Assembly (NCBI RefSeq): GCF_900215245.1
Contig: NZ_LT907842.1
Location: 5,394,001-5,458,000 of the forward strand
Length of the DNA stretch: 64,000 nucleotides
Direction of reading: 5' to 3'
From: Pseudomonas fluorescens
GTDB lineage: Bacteria; Pseudomonadota; Gammaproteobacteria; Pseudomonadales; Pseudomonadaceae
Shown: positions 17,417-26,636 of the stretch, one piece after another
Layout of the letters: every line of letters starts with the position of its first letter
Position numbering within the stretch: position 1 is the first letter of the stretch
The notes under the pieces: model-generated
The model's input: the letters and a program-made list of their open reading frames with translations, nothing else
What the model was told of the DNA's origin: nothing
Databases searched by the model: none
Position numbers and translations under genes: made by a program

Positions 17417-18364
17417 TTACAGCGTCGGCTGCCAACGATCGGCGGCCAGGCGCAGTGGGTCGGCAGGGCGAATGTCGTCGAGGCGTGCGCCTTTCCACTG
17501 ACAGTTGTCCAGTTCGGCGGCGTGCAGGTTGGCGCCGAACAGGTCGGCATCGGTGAAGTCGGCACCGCTGGCGCGCAGATAGATGCATTGGGCGTAGCGC
17601 AGGCGGGCCCGCAAGAACTGCGCGCCGGGCAGCACTGCGCCGTTCAGGTTGGCCTGGACCAACCCACTGTCGGTGAAGTCGGCAGCGTTCAGACGGGCGT
17701 CGGTAAAGATCGCCTGGATGAGGTTCGTGGCGATGAACCGCACTCGAGCGCCCTGGCATTGGAACAGCGACAGGGCACGGGTCTCGGCGTGGCTCAGGTC
17801 CACATCGGTCAGGCTGCTGCGATCAAAGGCACATTGCTCAAGGTGTGCGTCGATCAGGTAGAGGTTGCGCAGCAGGCTGTCGGTCACGCGCACTTGCTGC
17901 CATTGCGCTGAGCTGGCATCGGCATCACACAGGCTGACATGATCCAGTTGGCATTGGCGCATGATGCTGCCGCGCAAATTCGGCACTGAGAATGCACAGT
18001 CAATGAAACTCAGGTTGCTGGCGGTGGTTTCGTTGAGGTTCAACCCAACGGCCTCGCAGCGTAACCAGCGGCCACCGTCGAGGGTCGCGGTGGCCAGGTT
18101 TGCCCCATCGAAGTGACAGTTTCTGAAATCGACCTGACGCAACTGGCTGCGCGAAAAATGGCTGCCTGCCAGTTGGCAGTCGACCCAGGTACAGGCCTCA
18201 AGGTCGGCGTCGTTGAAGCACGCGTTGCGCGCATCGATCTGCTCCAGGCGCGCATGGCGCAGCGTCACCCCACGGAAGTCACCACCGGCCAGGCACAGGT
18301 TACGCAGTACGCCACCCTCGGCGACGCGTGCGCGCAGTTGTTCGGCGGTTATTGATTCAGACAT
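17417..18364 (-). CDS. Pentapeptide-repeat protein of the T6SS spike module
   Basis: 315 residues made almost wholly of pentapeptide repeats of the A(D/N)LXX type, for example ADLEA, ANLAT, ADFTD and ADLFGANLHAAEL. Such repeats form a right-handed quadrilateral beta-helix. There is no signal peptide and no membrane segment. It overlaps the upstream DUF2169-pentapeptide gene by 8 bases and precedes the DUF3540 gene by 10 bases. It could be an adaptor, a rod-like part of the spike or cargo; no toxin motif is seen. The repeats are less regular in the middle (about 100-190). Confidence 0.88.
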   Translation of the reverse strand: MSESITAEQLRARVAEGGVLRNLCLAGGDFRGVTLRHARLEQIDARNACFNDADLEACTWVDCQLAGSHFSRSQLRQVDFRNCHFDGANLATATLDGGRWLRCEAVGLNLNETTASNLSFIDCAFSVPNLRGSIMRQCQLDHVSLCDADASSAQWQQVRVTDSLLRNLYLIDAHLEQCAFDRSSLTDVDLSHAETRALSLFQCQGARVRFIATNLIQAIFTDARLNAADFTDSGLVQANLNGAVLPGAQFLRARLRYAQCIYLRASGADFTDADLFGANLHAAELDNCQWKGARLDDIRPADPLRLAADRWQPTL

Positions 18365-20750
18365 GTTCGAGTTCCTCGGGTAATCGGCAATAGCTCAATA
18401 AAGCGCCGTCCAGGCGGGCCCCGAGGCCTCGGGCGCCTTCGCTGGTGACCGCATGCAGATTGCAGTCGCGCAGGTCGGCCTGATCCAGACGGACTTTGCG
18501 TAGGCGGGCTTGCTGCAAGTTGGCGCCGACCCACTGTATTTGGCTGAGGTCACTGCCGGTGAAGTCGGCATTGCGCGCGTCCAGGCGATAACCGTGGCTG
18601 CTGCGCAAGTTGCAGCGAATCAGCAGCGCGTTGTGCAGGTGGCTGCCACGCAGGCTTGCCCCCGGCAGTGACACGTCTTGCAGGCTGGCATTGGCAAGGT
18701 TTGCGTTATCCAGGCGAATGCCGGGCAACTGGCAACCCAGGTCCAGTTGCAGCTCGGCCGCATGGGCATCGGTCAGGTCGATGTCCTTACCGTTGACCCC
18801 AGACCAGGCCGCCGAGCCCAGGCTCGCGCCGGCTAACCGGGCCTGGTCCAGCAGGCAGTCGCGCAAACGTGTTTGCGTTAACTGCGCTTCGCGCAAGTCG
18901 ATCTGCCGCAGGTCGCAATTTTTGAAGGTGCTGCCGGTCAGGTCGATACCTGGCCAATGCGCGGCAGCCAACACACAGTGATCAAACAGGCAGCGCTGCA
19001 GTACGGCGCCGGTCAAATCACTGGCAGACAGGTCCAGGCCGACAAAACGCGCGCCTTCCAGGTGGTCACCCCGGGCGTGGGCGGCTTCGAGTAACGCGCG
19101 AGTCCAGGGCCCGGCTTCAGGGATGACGCTGTGGCGGCTGGCAGCAGGCGGCGGCGATTTGTCGTTTAACGGACTGGCCGCCGGCAATTTCATCCGCAGT
19201 GCCTGCATCTTCGTGTTGATCTGCTGTTCTGTCTCCCGCATCGCTTGCAAACCGGCGCTCAGTTGTGTGCGCACAGTGGCTTTGCGTGACGCCGGCAGGG
19301 GCAACTGGTCAAGACTCGACAGTAGGTCTGTCCTGGCCGGGCGGGGCGCGTTGTGCTCAACCTGTTTGATCGCTTCGCGTAGCGCCTCAGGCTTCATGTG
19401 CAGGTGGACCGCGGTCTGGTCGATGAACTGCTCGGTCGCCGCCTGCGCGTGGTCAATGCTGGCCTGAATGCGCGCCTTGAGGGCGGCCGGGTCAAACGGC
19501 CGTGCCTCGGCCGGCGGGCGTTGCGTTAATGCGGCGAGGTTAGGCGCAGTCGCCGGGTACTCGGCCGGGTTCAACCGTTTGCCGAAGCGTTTGCCGACGT
19601 CGCCGGCACGGGCCAATACGTTGGCTTGTTCGGCCGCGAAGGCCGCGTAACGCGCATCCAGCGAGGCCTGCATACGCTGAATGATGGCGTTTTTGTCGAC
19701 GGTTTCAGGCGCTATTGGCTTGGCCGCAGGCGGCGGCTTGAGCGACGGCCAGAGTTTTTCGCAGCAGGCGGCGGCGGTTGCCGTAGCGGCGTCGACGCGT
19801 TCATACACGGCGCCCAATTGCGCAATATCGGCGCCGTCAAGATCGGCCACAGCGACCTCGGCCCGGTACAGCAGCAACACCCGCTCAACGTCGGGGAATA
19901 GCCACACCGTGTCCAGGTGCACTGGCGGCTCTTCGATCGCGGGTGTCGATGCCGTGCGCTTGAGAAACACCCGGGCTCGGAAGGCGGGCAACGTCCCGCC
20001 GATTTGCGCCTGCACAGGGTGCATGCCGTCAACGCTCCAGGTTTCGTTGCCGGCCCAGTAATCTGAGTGGCATTGATCCTGAGCGACTTCATCAAACCAG
20101 CGGGCGTCGCAATCCAGAGGCGGGCAGGGTGCCCGACGTGCTGTCCAGTGTTTATCGCAAGTGCCCCACAAGCTTCGGCGTTCAAGGCACTGCGGCGGCA
20201 GCGGACGCAGGCTGGCGATTGGCAGCGTCTGGCCGGGTACCCGCATGGGCAAGTGTGCGTTTTCGATTTGCGGCAACGGCATGCCCACGCTGCTGTCGGG
20301 GTCTGCCAGATAGCCGCTGCCTTCGGGATTATCCGCCCAGCCGGCGCCGCCGAACGCGTGCTGCAAATCCAACGGCAAACGCAGGAGCGGGCCGGTTGGA
20401 CGCGCCGTGAAGCCGAGCGCCCCGCGTTCCCAGCACCTGGGTGGGTGCAGGTGCAAGGTCTTACTGACGCTCGCGATGCGCACGCGCACGGCCATGCCAT
20501 TGCGTTGCTGCTCAGGCGTCAGCGGGTACGCGTCGCCCTGCACGGCGACACTGCCACGGGCCTTTTTCAAGCCACTGTCGAACGGCTGTTTGTCGAAGCG
20601 CTGGCTGAGCCAGGGCAATGCATGTTCAGCGGCCAGCACCTGGTGGTCGGCACCGAACAGCAGGCCCACGGTAATTGCCAGGGTCGCAGGCCTCGGCCCC
20701 TGTTGACGGGCCAGGGTCAGCAGACTTATGTCGGAATAGGAAAGGTGCAT
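18357..20750 (-). CDS. DUF2169 protein fused to pentapeptide repeats
   Basis: 797-residue protein. The N-terminal DUF2169 domain (about 10-310) has LPLDLQHAFGGAGWADNPEG and YLADPDSSVGMPLPQIE, typical of this T6SS cargo-adaptor family. A central helical, Ala/Gln-rich linker (about 340-545) follows, then a C-terminal array of pentapeptide repeats (about 575-790). The start is at 20750 (MHLSYSDISLLTLARQQG), preceded by GAGGG. It lies 28 bases after vgrG and overlaps the next pentapeptide gene. DUF2169 proteins are known to load effectors or PAAR-like tips onto VgrG; the fusion suggests the adaptor and the beta-helix act as one piece. Confidence 0.88.
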   Translation of the reverse strand: MHLSYSDISLLTLARQQGPRPATLAITVGLLFGADHQVLAAEHALPWLSQRFDKQPFDSGLKKARGSVAVQGDAYPLTPEQQRNGMAVRVRIASVSKTLHLHPPRCWERGALGFTARPTGPLLRLPLDLQHAFGGAGWADNPEGSGYLADPDSSVGMPLPQIENAHLPMRVPGQTLPIASLRPLPPQCLERRSLWGTCDKHWTARRAPCPPLDCDARWFDEVAQDQCHSDYWAGNETWSVDGMHPVQAQIGGTLPAFRARVFLKRTASTPAIEEPPVHLDTVWLFPDVERVLLLYRAEVAVADLDGADIAQLGAVYERVDAATATAAACCEKLWPSLKPPPAAKPIAPETVDKNAIIQRMQASLDARYAAFAAEQANVLARAGDVGKRFGKRLNPAEYPATAPNLAALTQRPPAEARPFDPAALKARIQASIDHAQAATEQFIDQTAVHLHMKPEALREAIKQVEHNAPRPARTDLLSSLDQLPLPASRKATVRTQLSAGLQAMRETEQQINTKMQALRMKLPAASPLNDKSPPPAASRHSVIPEAGPWTRALLEAAHARGDHLEGARFVGLDLSASDLTGAVLQRCLFDHCVLAAAHWPGIDLTGSTFKNCDLRQIDLREAQLTQTRLRDCLLDQARLAGASLGSAAWSGVNGKDIDLTDAHAAELQLDLGCQLPGIRLDNANLANASLQDVSLPGASLRGSHLHNALLIRCNLRSSHGYRLDARNADFTGSDLSQIQWVGANLQQARLRKVRLDQADLRDCNLHAVTSEGARGLGARLDGALLSYCRLPEELEHV

Positions 20751-20778
20751 GCTTGAACCCTCGTCAGGAAGAAACGCT

Positions 20779-23337
20779 TTAAGGCTCGAAGTTGTCGACC
20801 ACCTGGAGTGCCGCATTGGCGCCGTCGTCCAAGCCTCTGGCGAGCGCTTCGGCCATTTCGTTGAGCACCTCAAAGGCTTTGAGCCGCGCGATTTCTTCGG
20901 CTTCTATCAGCGCTTCCGTCGGCGTGGGTGGGATATACACGGCGCCCAACGTCGCATTGCTCGCACTCAGTTCGTCCAGGCTGGTGTAGGTGGCTTTCAG
21001 TTGGGAGGAAACGCTCGCGTTTTTGCAGTGGATATCGCCCACCACATCGACATTGCCCACGAACCGGGTTTTACCGGTAATGGCCACGTCGCCGTCGATC
21101 ATGATCGTTTTAGGCGACTGGATCCGAATGCCATCGGGGTTGAGTACGATCGAATGCTCAGCGCATTTCAGCGTGATCGAGGTCGTTGCGGTCACCGTAT
21201 AGAGATCGGCAGTCACCTTGTGCAGCTCGGCTTGAAGCTGTGAGACGGAGGCCACCGTTCTGTCGATCAGCTTCTTGTCCTCGGAAATTGCTGCGACCTT
21301 CTTCCCGATCTTCTCCCAGACGTAAGTGAACCCGTTACACGAGAGTGAAATGCTCACGCCCGACATATTCACGGTGGTCGCTTTTCCTTGCGCAGTGAGG
21401 CTTAGCTTGGCCACGCCCAGGCTGGCCTCCGCCTGGGTTGTGGCGGTCTTGAGTGATGCCGAGAAGGTCGGCGCGTTGGTGAATTCAGCCTTGGCGCCAA
21501 GGTTGAGCCAGTTCGGGCCGCCCCAGTTGACACCGGTGTTGAGTTCCCCCGGTGTGGGTTTAGGCTCGGCGGGCGAAGCCGGTACCGGGTTATCCGCGCC
21601 CGTGTCGCTGCTATGGGCGGCCACCGGGTCCCCGGTGCCCATCGACAATGAGTACACGCCGGGCACTTCGTGTTTGAGCGAGGACGATGTCAATTGCATG
21701 TGGGCGTTGGTGCGCAGTTGCGCGCCGGCGACTTCGCCATTGCCCAGTGTGAAGACGCTGTTGCCGCCAGGCGCACCCAGCTTCAGATGGGCAGCCCCGG
21801 GGTGGTCTTCCATCGCCAGGAAGTGCCCTCCGGCCGTGGAGAAGCCGCTCTGGGTGGCGTTACGCTCAACGACCATGCTCGGGTTTTCCGAGTTTGGTAC
21901 GCAGCCAACGATAATCGGCCGGTCGGGGTCGCCCCCCAGAAATGACACCAACACTTCACTGCCTTTGAGCAGCGGAAAGTGCATGCCATGGCTGGAACCG
22001 GCAGACAACGACACCCTGCGCAGCCATGCCGAACCCCGAGTGCTGGGCTTTTGATCGCGGGTAAATGGAAAGCGCACTTTGTAGCAGCCGTGCTGGTTGA
22101 GCAGCGGCTTGCCACTGTCGTCGCCATCCACCACCGCACTCAGTACGCCAAACGCGTTGGGTTTTGGGGTGTCCAGAGGCGGGCGGAACTGCACCTCGGC
22201 GGGGATCACCAGGAAGCGTGTCTGGGTATCGCCGGCCAGATTATCCTCGCCTGTCGCGGGCAATGGTTGTTGGCCGCTGTGGTGCACTTCAAGCACTTGA
22301 TAGGCCGCATTCATGCAAGGCCGCGCATGCCCGGCCAAGGCCATCAAACCGCCGGATCGCAGGCCGGTGACATGGCCGCTGCCCTGGAACAGCCGATGAC
22401 GGCACCCCAGCGCCTGGGCACGGCGTTGCGCCAACCAGAGGCCCTGAGCGTGACTGCCAAAATGCTCGCCATACACGCCGAACTCGCCGCTGAATGCTGG
22501 CGAGGTGGCGGGGGCCTGGGCATTGTCGGCGACGCTGCCGGCGGCCACCGAGGCTGTGCTGTGTAGCGCCAGTTGCGCATTGCTCGCGGAAAAATCCTGC
22601 AGCACCACCTGCTCCGGTTGCACCACGCTGCGCCGGCTAAAGGTGTGCGCTACCGCCGCAAGCCCGCTGTTCAGTGCGGTGTCCAGGGGCCGGTACCGCA
22701 CCGGCAGCAATGCCTTGGGTTGGGCGCTGCGATCACTGCAAAAGATCAGGGCTTCCTGCTGCTCCTGCTGCTCGAAGAAGTAGTAGCAACCGCTGTATTC
22801 CAACAGGCGCGATAGAAAGTCGAAGCTGGTTTCTTCGTATTGGCAGGTGAAGTTGGCTTGCGTGTGGGGGATGTCGTCGTCGCGCAGGCGCAGGTCAAAA
22901 TCGAAAGCGGCCGTGCGGGTGCTGTCTGCGCCCTGGCCTTCACGTGTCAGGTCGGCATTTTTGAGGATGTCGCGCAACAGCTCCGGCAGGTTTTTGTCCA
23001 GCCAGATTTCGCTGAAGCGCTGCTGGCGCAGGCGGGTGATGCGCGGCTCCAGCACCACACGGCAATAGTGGTAGAGATCGTCGGCATCCAACAGCTCCAC
23101 CGAAGTGACGATGCCGTGGTACGGGTGAGCGGCGCCGAGGGTGTCAAACAGGGTCAGGTGCGCGGGTGCACCGAGCATGGCGTCTTCGTTCAGTAACGGG
23201 TTCAGTGAAGCCAGTACGACCTCGAAGCGATAGGGCCGTGACAACACGTCTTCACCCTGCCAGCGAGCGACCAGCAGGGGCTCCAAGGCAAGCCCGTCAC
23301 TCAGGAAGGTGCACAGAGGTTGCTCGGTCAATGTCAT
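20779..23337 (-). CDS. vgrG: T6SS spike protein VgrG
   Basis: 852-residue spike protein. The gp27-like base (about 1-370) holds RPYRFEVVLASLNPLLNEDA and the family stretch QYEETSFDFLSRLLEYSGCY. The gp5-like OB domain follows (FGVLSAVVDGDD, about 400-480, with SSHGMHFPLLKGSEVLVSFLGGDPDRPII). The C-terminal needle has repeated beta-strand units and an extension from about 640 with helical ends (EALIEAEEIARLKAFEVLNEMAEA). No lysozyme, actin-crosslinking or other enzyme domain is recognised. A Pro/Ser-rich linker (about 570-605) lies before the C-terminal part. It stands 116 bases after tssG and starts the spike module. Confidence 0.95.
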   Translation of the reverse strand: MTLTEQPLCTFLSDGLALEPLLVARWQGEDVLSRPYRFEVVLASLNPLLNEDAMLGAPAHLTLFDTLGAAHPYHGIVTSVELLDADDLYHYCRVVLEPRITRLRQQRFSEIWLDKNLPELLRDILKNADLTREGQGADSTRTAAFDFDLRLRDDDIPHTQANFTCQYEETSFDFLSRLLEYSGCYYFFEQQEQQEALIFCSDRSAQPKALLPVRYRPLDTALNSGLAAVAHTFSRRSVVQPEQVVLQDFSASNAQLALHSTASVAAGSVADNAQAPATSPAFSGEFGVYGEHFGSHAQGLWLAQRRAQALGCRHRLFQGSGHVTGLRSGGLMALAGHARPCMNAAYQVLEVHHSGQQPLPATGEDNLAGDTQTRFLVIPAEVQFRPPLDTPKPNAFGVLSAVVDGDDSGKPLLNQHGCYKVRFPFTRDQKPSTRGSAWLRRVSLSAGSSHGMHFPLLKGSEVLVSFLGGDPDRPIIVGCVPNSENPSMVVERNATQSGFSTAGGHFLAMEDHPGAAHLKLGAPGGNSVFTLGNGEVAGAQLRTNAHMQLTSSSLKHEVPGVYSLSMGTGDPVAAHSSDTGADNPVPASPAEPKPTPGELNTGVNWGGPNWLNLGAKAEFTNAPTFSASLKTATTQAEASLGVAKLSLTAQGKATTVNMSGVSISLSCNGFTYVWEKIGKKVAAISEDKKLIDRTVASVSQLQAELHKVTADLYTVTATTSITLKCAEHSIVLNPDGIRIQSPKTIMIDGDVAITGKTRFVGNVDVVGDIHCKNASVSSQLKATYTSLDELSASNATLGAVYIPPTPTEALIEAEEIARLKAFEVLNEMAEALARGLDDGANAALQVVDNFEP

Positions 23338-23453
23338 GGTCTGAACTCCTGGTTACCTGCGCAATCGAGTCACGGGGCCACTGTAGGTCGGGCGCGTTTT
23401 TTTGGCGCTCGGGTAAAGACCTGATTGTTCAGTTGTTCAAGGCTCTGCCTGAA

Positions 23454-24434
23454 TCATTCTCCGGTCTGCGATTGAGTACCGGGACCTTGCGCCCCGACCA
23501 GGGTGAATACCGCCTCACCCTGTTCCAGCGTACGGCCCAGCCAGGTGTTGGTGCCGAGGCGCTGCCAACCGTCACCCAAACGCGTGCCACGTTGTTGGTC
23601 TGGTTTTAGGCTCAGCACCAGCCGGCATTTGACCGGGGTGTGCAGGTACAACGCGGTTAAGCGTTCGATACGTTTGTAGAGCGCGGTGCCTGGCATCAGC
23701 AGGTGAAAACGCAGGGCGTCCAACGGGCCGACCCGGATGTCCAGGGTGCTGCTGCGGTCGCTGACGTGTTGACCGAGGAGGCTGTCCTGCCCCAGCACAT
23801 TGCCCTGCAGGCCCAACCGGCAGCGGGACTGGTCATCAATCGGCACTTGGGTCAGCACACAGGGCACGACCTCGACGGGGTCGCCGTCGAGTGTGCTGCT
23901 GAGCAGTTGCTCCAGGCCGAGGGCCGAGCGCGGGAACTGGTTGAAGAGGCCGGCGTAGCGCACTAATTGCGGGGCAAGCTGGCGCCACTGCGGGTCGGCA
24001 TCCGCCAGGCCCACCAGCGAGCGCACCAGGTTGAGACGACCCAGGTCACGACGCTCGCCGATCGCCATCCACAGCCGGTGTTTTTCCCAGGCACGAAACA
24101 GCAGTGGGTACAGCGCGGCATGCAAAACGTCGAGAAAATCACGGCCGGCGCTGCGGCCTTGCAGTTGCTCATCGATCAGGTCTTCGGTGTAGAAGGTTGG
24201 CAGTGGTGACGTCACGCCGTACAAGCCAAAGAAGCTGGCTTGCAGGTGGTAGCGCCCGCTGGTGTCCTGGTCGATGGCTAAAATATCGCTCTCGGGGAAC
24301 CCCAATCCCAGGCCAGGGCGCACGCGCACACCATCGCTGAACGCGTGATCGTCTGCAAAGCGCAGCCGCAGCAAGCGCAACGCCTGGAAAAAAGCATAGT
24401 CGCGCCCGTTGGCCAGCAAGGTGTCCTGGGTCAT
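23454..24434 (-). CDS. tssG: T6SS baseplate protein TssG
   Basis: Baseplate wedge subunit (VasB/ImpH family) of 326 residues from the ATG at 24434, which overlaps the tssF stop (ATGA). The family features are YAFFQALRLLRLRF near the N-terminus and PLPTFYTEDLIDEQ near residue 90, with AALYPLLFRAWEKHR and the C-terminal WLGRTL. It acts with TssF and TssE in the wedge, and with TssK. Confidence 0.94.
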   Translation of the reverse strand: MTQDTLLANGRDYAFFQALRLLRLRFADDHAFSDGVRVRPGLGLGFPESDILAIDQDTSGRYHLQASFFGLYGVTSPLPTFYTEDLIDEQLQGRSAGRDFLDVLHAALYPLLFRAWEKHRLWMAIGERRDLGRLNLVRSLVGLADADPQWRQLAPQLVRYAGLFNQFPRSALGLEQLLSSTLDGDPVEVVPCVLTQVPIDDQSRCRLGLQGNVLGQDSLLGQHVSDRSSTLDIRVGPLDALRFHLLMPGTALYKRIERLTALYLHTPVKCRLVLSLKPDQQRGTRLGDGWQRLGTNTWLGRTLEQGEAVFTLVGAQGPGTQSQTGE

Positions 24435-26143
24435 AGCAGGCGTTGCCGACCGATTTTCGCCGGCCACGCCAGTGTTTCCTGATTAACGCTGTCGTACAGG
24501 TTGAGGGCTACGAAGCTGTTGACCGCGACACTGCCGGCAAAGAACTCATCGAGCACCACGCCAAACAGGTAAAGCCCTCCGGCCCCCAGAAAATGATCGC
24601 CACGGCACTCCAGGTGGACCACCGTACCTTCGATGGGCAGCCCGTTGATGAAGCGCCGCTCGTGCGTGGCAACGACCTTCTCAATGCCGTTGATACGCCG
24701 ATTATTGGCGTCCTGCCCACCTTCATCGGCGCTCGGCAAGTAGAGTTTGAGCAGGCTCTTGAGGTAATCGGCGTCGAGCAGTTTGAAGTGGTTGGCATTC
24801 AGTTGGGAAAGCATGCGCCACAGCAACCGGTCCTGGTATTTGGGCGGATGGCAGGGGGTGATCCCACGAATGTTGCGCAGCGTGACGCGCGCCGGGGTGT
24901 TGTCCATCGGCTGGTTGAGGTCCCCGGGGTGCAAGCTTTCAGGCAGTGGGCCGTCAGTGCACAGCAACGAGATCGACAGGGTGACGTCTTGCGGCGATTG
25001 GCGGTCGACATACGGCAGGCTGATGAAGTGCTCGTAATCACGCGGGTCATTGCTGCCCTGGCGAATGCGCAAGTTGAACGCATCGCGCTGGTAAATGGTG
25101 TGGAAGGGTTTTAAGGTTTTTTCGTTGCCGGTGCCCGAATAGGCGCTGACACTCAGCACCGAATGAATACGCAGACGTTGGCGTTGGGACTGGTTCGCAG
25201 GCTGGATGCGATATTCGGCCTGGCGGTGATCGACCCTGAGTGGGTGAGCGTCCTGGGTGAACAGGTTGACCGCGGGCGTCACCCCGAGCATGAAGCTGTT
25301 TTCGGTCAGGGCAGGGGCCCACGACGGCACGTTGTCGAACACCAGCTTTACGCTCATGCGGGTGTGTTCGCCGCGATGGCGCCAGCGCTGCAAACCGCTC
25401 AAGCGCACGAACAGGAATTTTTCCGGTAACGCGAAATACTCCTGCAAACCCCGGTAGGCCGGGTGTGCTGCATCCGGGTAGGGCAACAACGCGTGCGCCC
25501 GATCAAATCCGCACGACTGGATGTGGTTGGCCGACAGCAGCGTTATCGGCTGGCCTTCACCCTGGATGCGTATTTCGCGCACATGCTGGTCCAGCAGGCG
25601 GAGCAGGGCACAGGCTTCGCTGAAGGTATCCCCCAAGTAAAAGGTCAGGCTGTCGGCCTTGAAGTCATCGGGCGCGACGGTCAGCGCAAGGTCCAGCACC
25701 AGGCTGCGGCGCTCTGCGGTTCCACCGTCCCAGCGCGCACCGATCAGCGTGACCGGTTCAAGGTCGACCGGCATCGTGCTGCGAAAGCTCGCGCGATGGC
25801 CGTCAATGGGCACCGAAGCCACTTCGCAGCCGGTCGCGATAGGTTGTGTCTGCGAAAGCGCTGTTCGCGGCGCGAACTGCAGCAGCGTCATGCACGGCAG
25901 CGGCTGCAAATATTGCGGATACAGCAACTGCGCCAGCTCTTGGACAAATTCGGGAAACTCGTCATCCAACCGCTGGCGCACCATGCCTGTCAGGAACGCC
26001 ACGCCTTCAAGCAGGCGCTCCACATCCGGATCGCTGGCCGAGCCACTGCCCAGCAATGGCGCCAGGGCCGGGTTGCGCTGGGCAAACTCATCGGCCAGAT
26101 GCCGCAGGTTATTCAGTTCACTTTGGTAGTAGAGGTTCTGCAC
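24431..26143 (-). CDS. tssF: T6SS baseplate protein TssF
   Basis: Largest wedge subunit (VasA/ImpG family) at 570 residues. The N-terminus, YYQSELNNLRHLADEFAQRN and LAPLLGSGSASDPDVERLLE, is characteristic, as is DDEFPEFVQELAQLLYPQYL. The likely start is the GTG at 26143, with AGGTGG about 5 bases upstream. It lies 8 bases after tssE and overlaps tssG. Confidence 0.94.
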   Translation of the reverse strand: MQNLYYQSELNNLRHLADEFAQRNPALAPLLGSGSASDPDVERLLEGVAFLTGMVRQRLDDEFPEFVQELAQLLYPQYLQPLPCMTLLQFAPRTALSQTQPIATGCEVASVPIDGHRASFRSTMPVDLEPVTLIGARWDGGTAERRSLVLDLALTVAPDDFKADSLTFYLGDTFSEACALLRLLDQHVREIRIQGEGQPITLLSANHIQSCGFDRAHALLPYPDAAHPAYRGLQEYFALPEKFLFVRLSGLQRWRHRGEHTRMSVKLVFDNVPSWAPALTENSFMLGVTPAVNLFTQDAHPLRVDHRQAEYRIQPANQSQRQRLRIHSVLSVSAYSGTGNEKTLKPFHTIYQRDAFNLRIRQGSNDPRDYEHFISLPYVDRQSPQDVTLSISLLCTDGPLPESLHPGDLNQPMDNTPARVTLRNIRGITPCHPPKYQDRLLWRMLSQLNANHFKLLDADYLKSLLKLYLPSADEGGQDANNRRINGIEKVVATHERRFINGLPIEGTVVHLECRGDHFLGAGGLYLFGVVLDEFFAGSVAVNSFVALNLYDSVNQETLAWPAKIGRQRLL

Positions 26144-26151
26144 AAGTCCAC

Positions 26152-26571
26152 CTAGCGCATTGACAGCGAGACACGCCCGTCGCAGGAGACGAGGGTCGAT
26201 AAGTGGATGGGGATGTCGCGGTCATTGATCGCGACCAATCCGTCGAGCATGAAGCGCAACGACAACACCTCGCGGCCATGTTCGGCCAAGGTGATGCAGG
26301 GGGATTTAAGGCGCGGTTCGTAACGCGCAACCATGCGTGTCATGTGCTCGATGATTTGCGCCGTTTCCCCGGTGGCGAAACTGCCGGCCAGGTTGGTGAA
26401 GTCGGGCACCCCGAAATCCGGGTCGATTGGCACGCTGCCTTGGCGAGTGTTGAGAATTCGGCTCAGGTGCGCCATCAGTGAGTCCAGCAACACTTCAGCC
26501 TGGGTCAGGTGCGAGCGTTCGCTGCCCACTTGCAGGGCACCAATGCGTTCCAGCAGGCGTTTTTCTTTCAT
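26152..26571 (-). CDS. tssE: T6SS baseplate protein TssE (gp25-like)
   Basis: 139-residue gp25-like protein that starts sheath assembly at the baseplate. Visible features are LLERIGAL at the N-terminus, ILNTRQGSVPIDPDFGVPDF (the conserved gp25 core) and MVARYEPRLKSP. The ATG at 26571 has GAGGG upstream; a GTG one codon earlier is possible. It follows tssC after a 65-base gap that contains a strong hairpin. Confidence 0.93.
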   Translation of the reverse strand: MKEKRLLERIGALQVGSERSHLTQAEVLLDSLMAHLSRILNTRQGSVPIDPDFGVPDFTNLAGSFATGETAQIIEHMTRMVARYEPRLKSPCITLAEHGREVLSLRFMLDGLVAINDRDIPIHLSTLVSCDGRVSLSMR

Positions 26572-26604
26572 CACCGGTCCCTCAAGTACTCAGGATGCCA
26601 CGGG

Positions 26605-26632
26605 TGCGGCCATCGCCACGGCGATGGCCGCA
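26605..26632 (-). other. Perfect stem-loop between tssC and tssE
   Basis: Perfect 12-base-pair inverted repeat, arms TGCGGCCATCGC (26605-26616) and GCGATGGCCGCA (26621-26632), with a 4-base loop. It starts 4 bases after the tssC stop and is not followed by a T-tract, so a simple terminator is less likely than an mRNA-stabilising or processing hairpin for the sheath genes tssBC. Confidence 0.7.
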
Positions 26633-26636
26633 GGGT

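Noticed and set aside
16756..17565. A longer start for the DUF3540 gene, adding about 50 residues
   Set aside because: The upstream part has no family-like features, lies inside the pentapeptide gene, and the ATG at 17406 has a clear AGGAG site.
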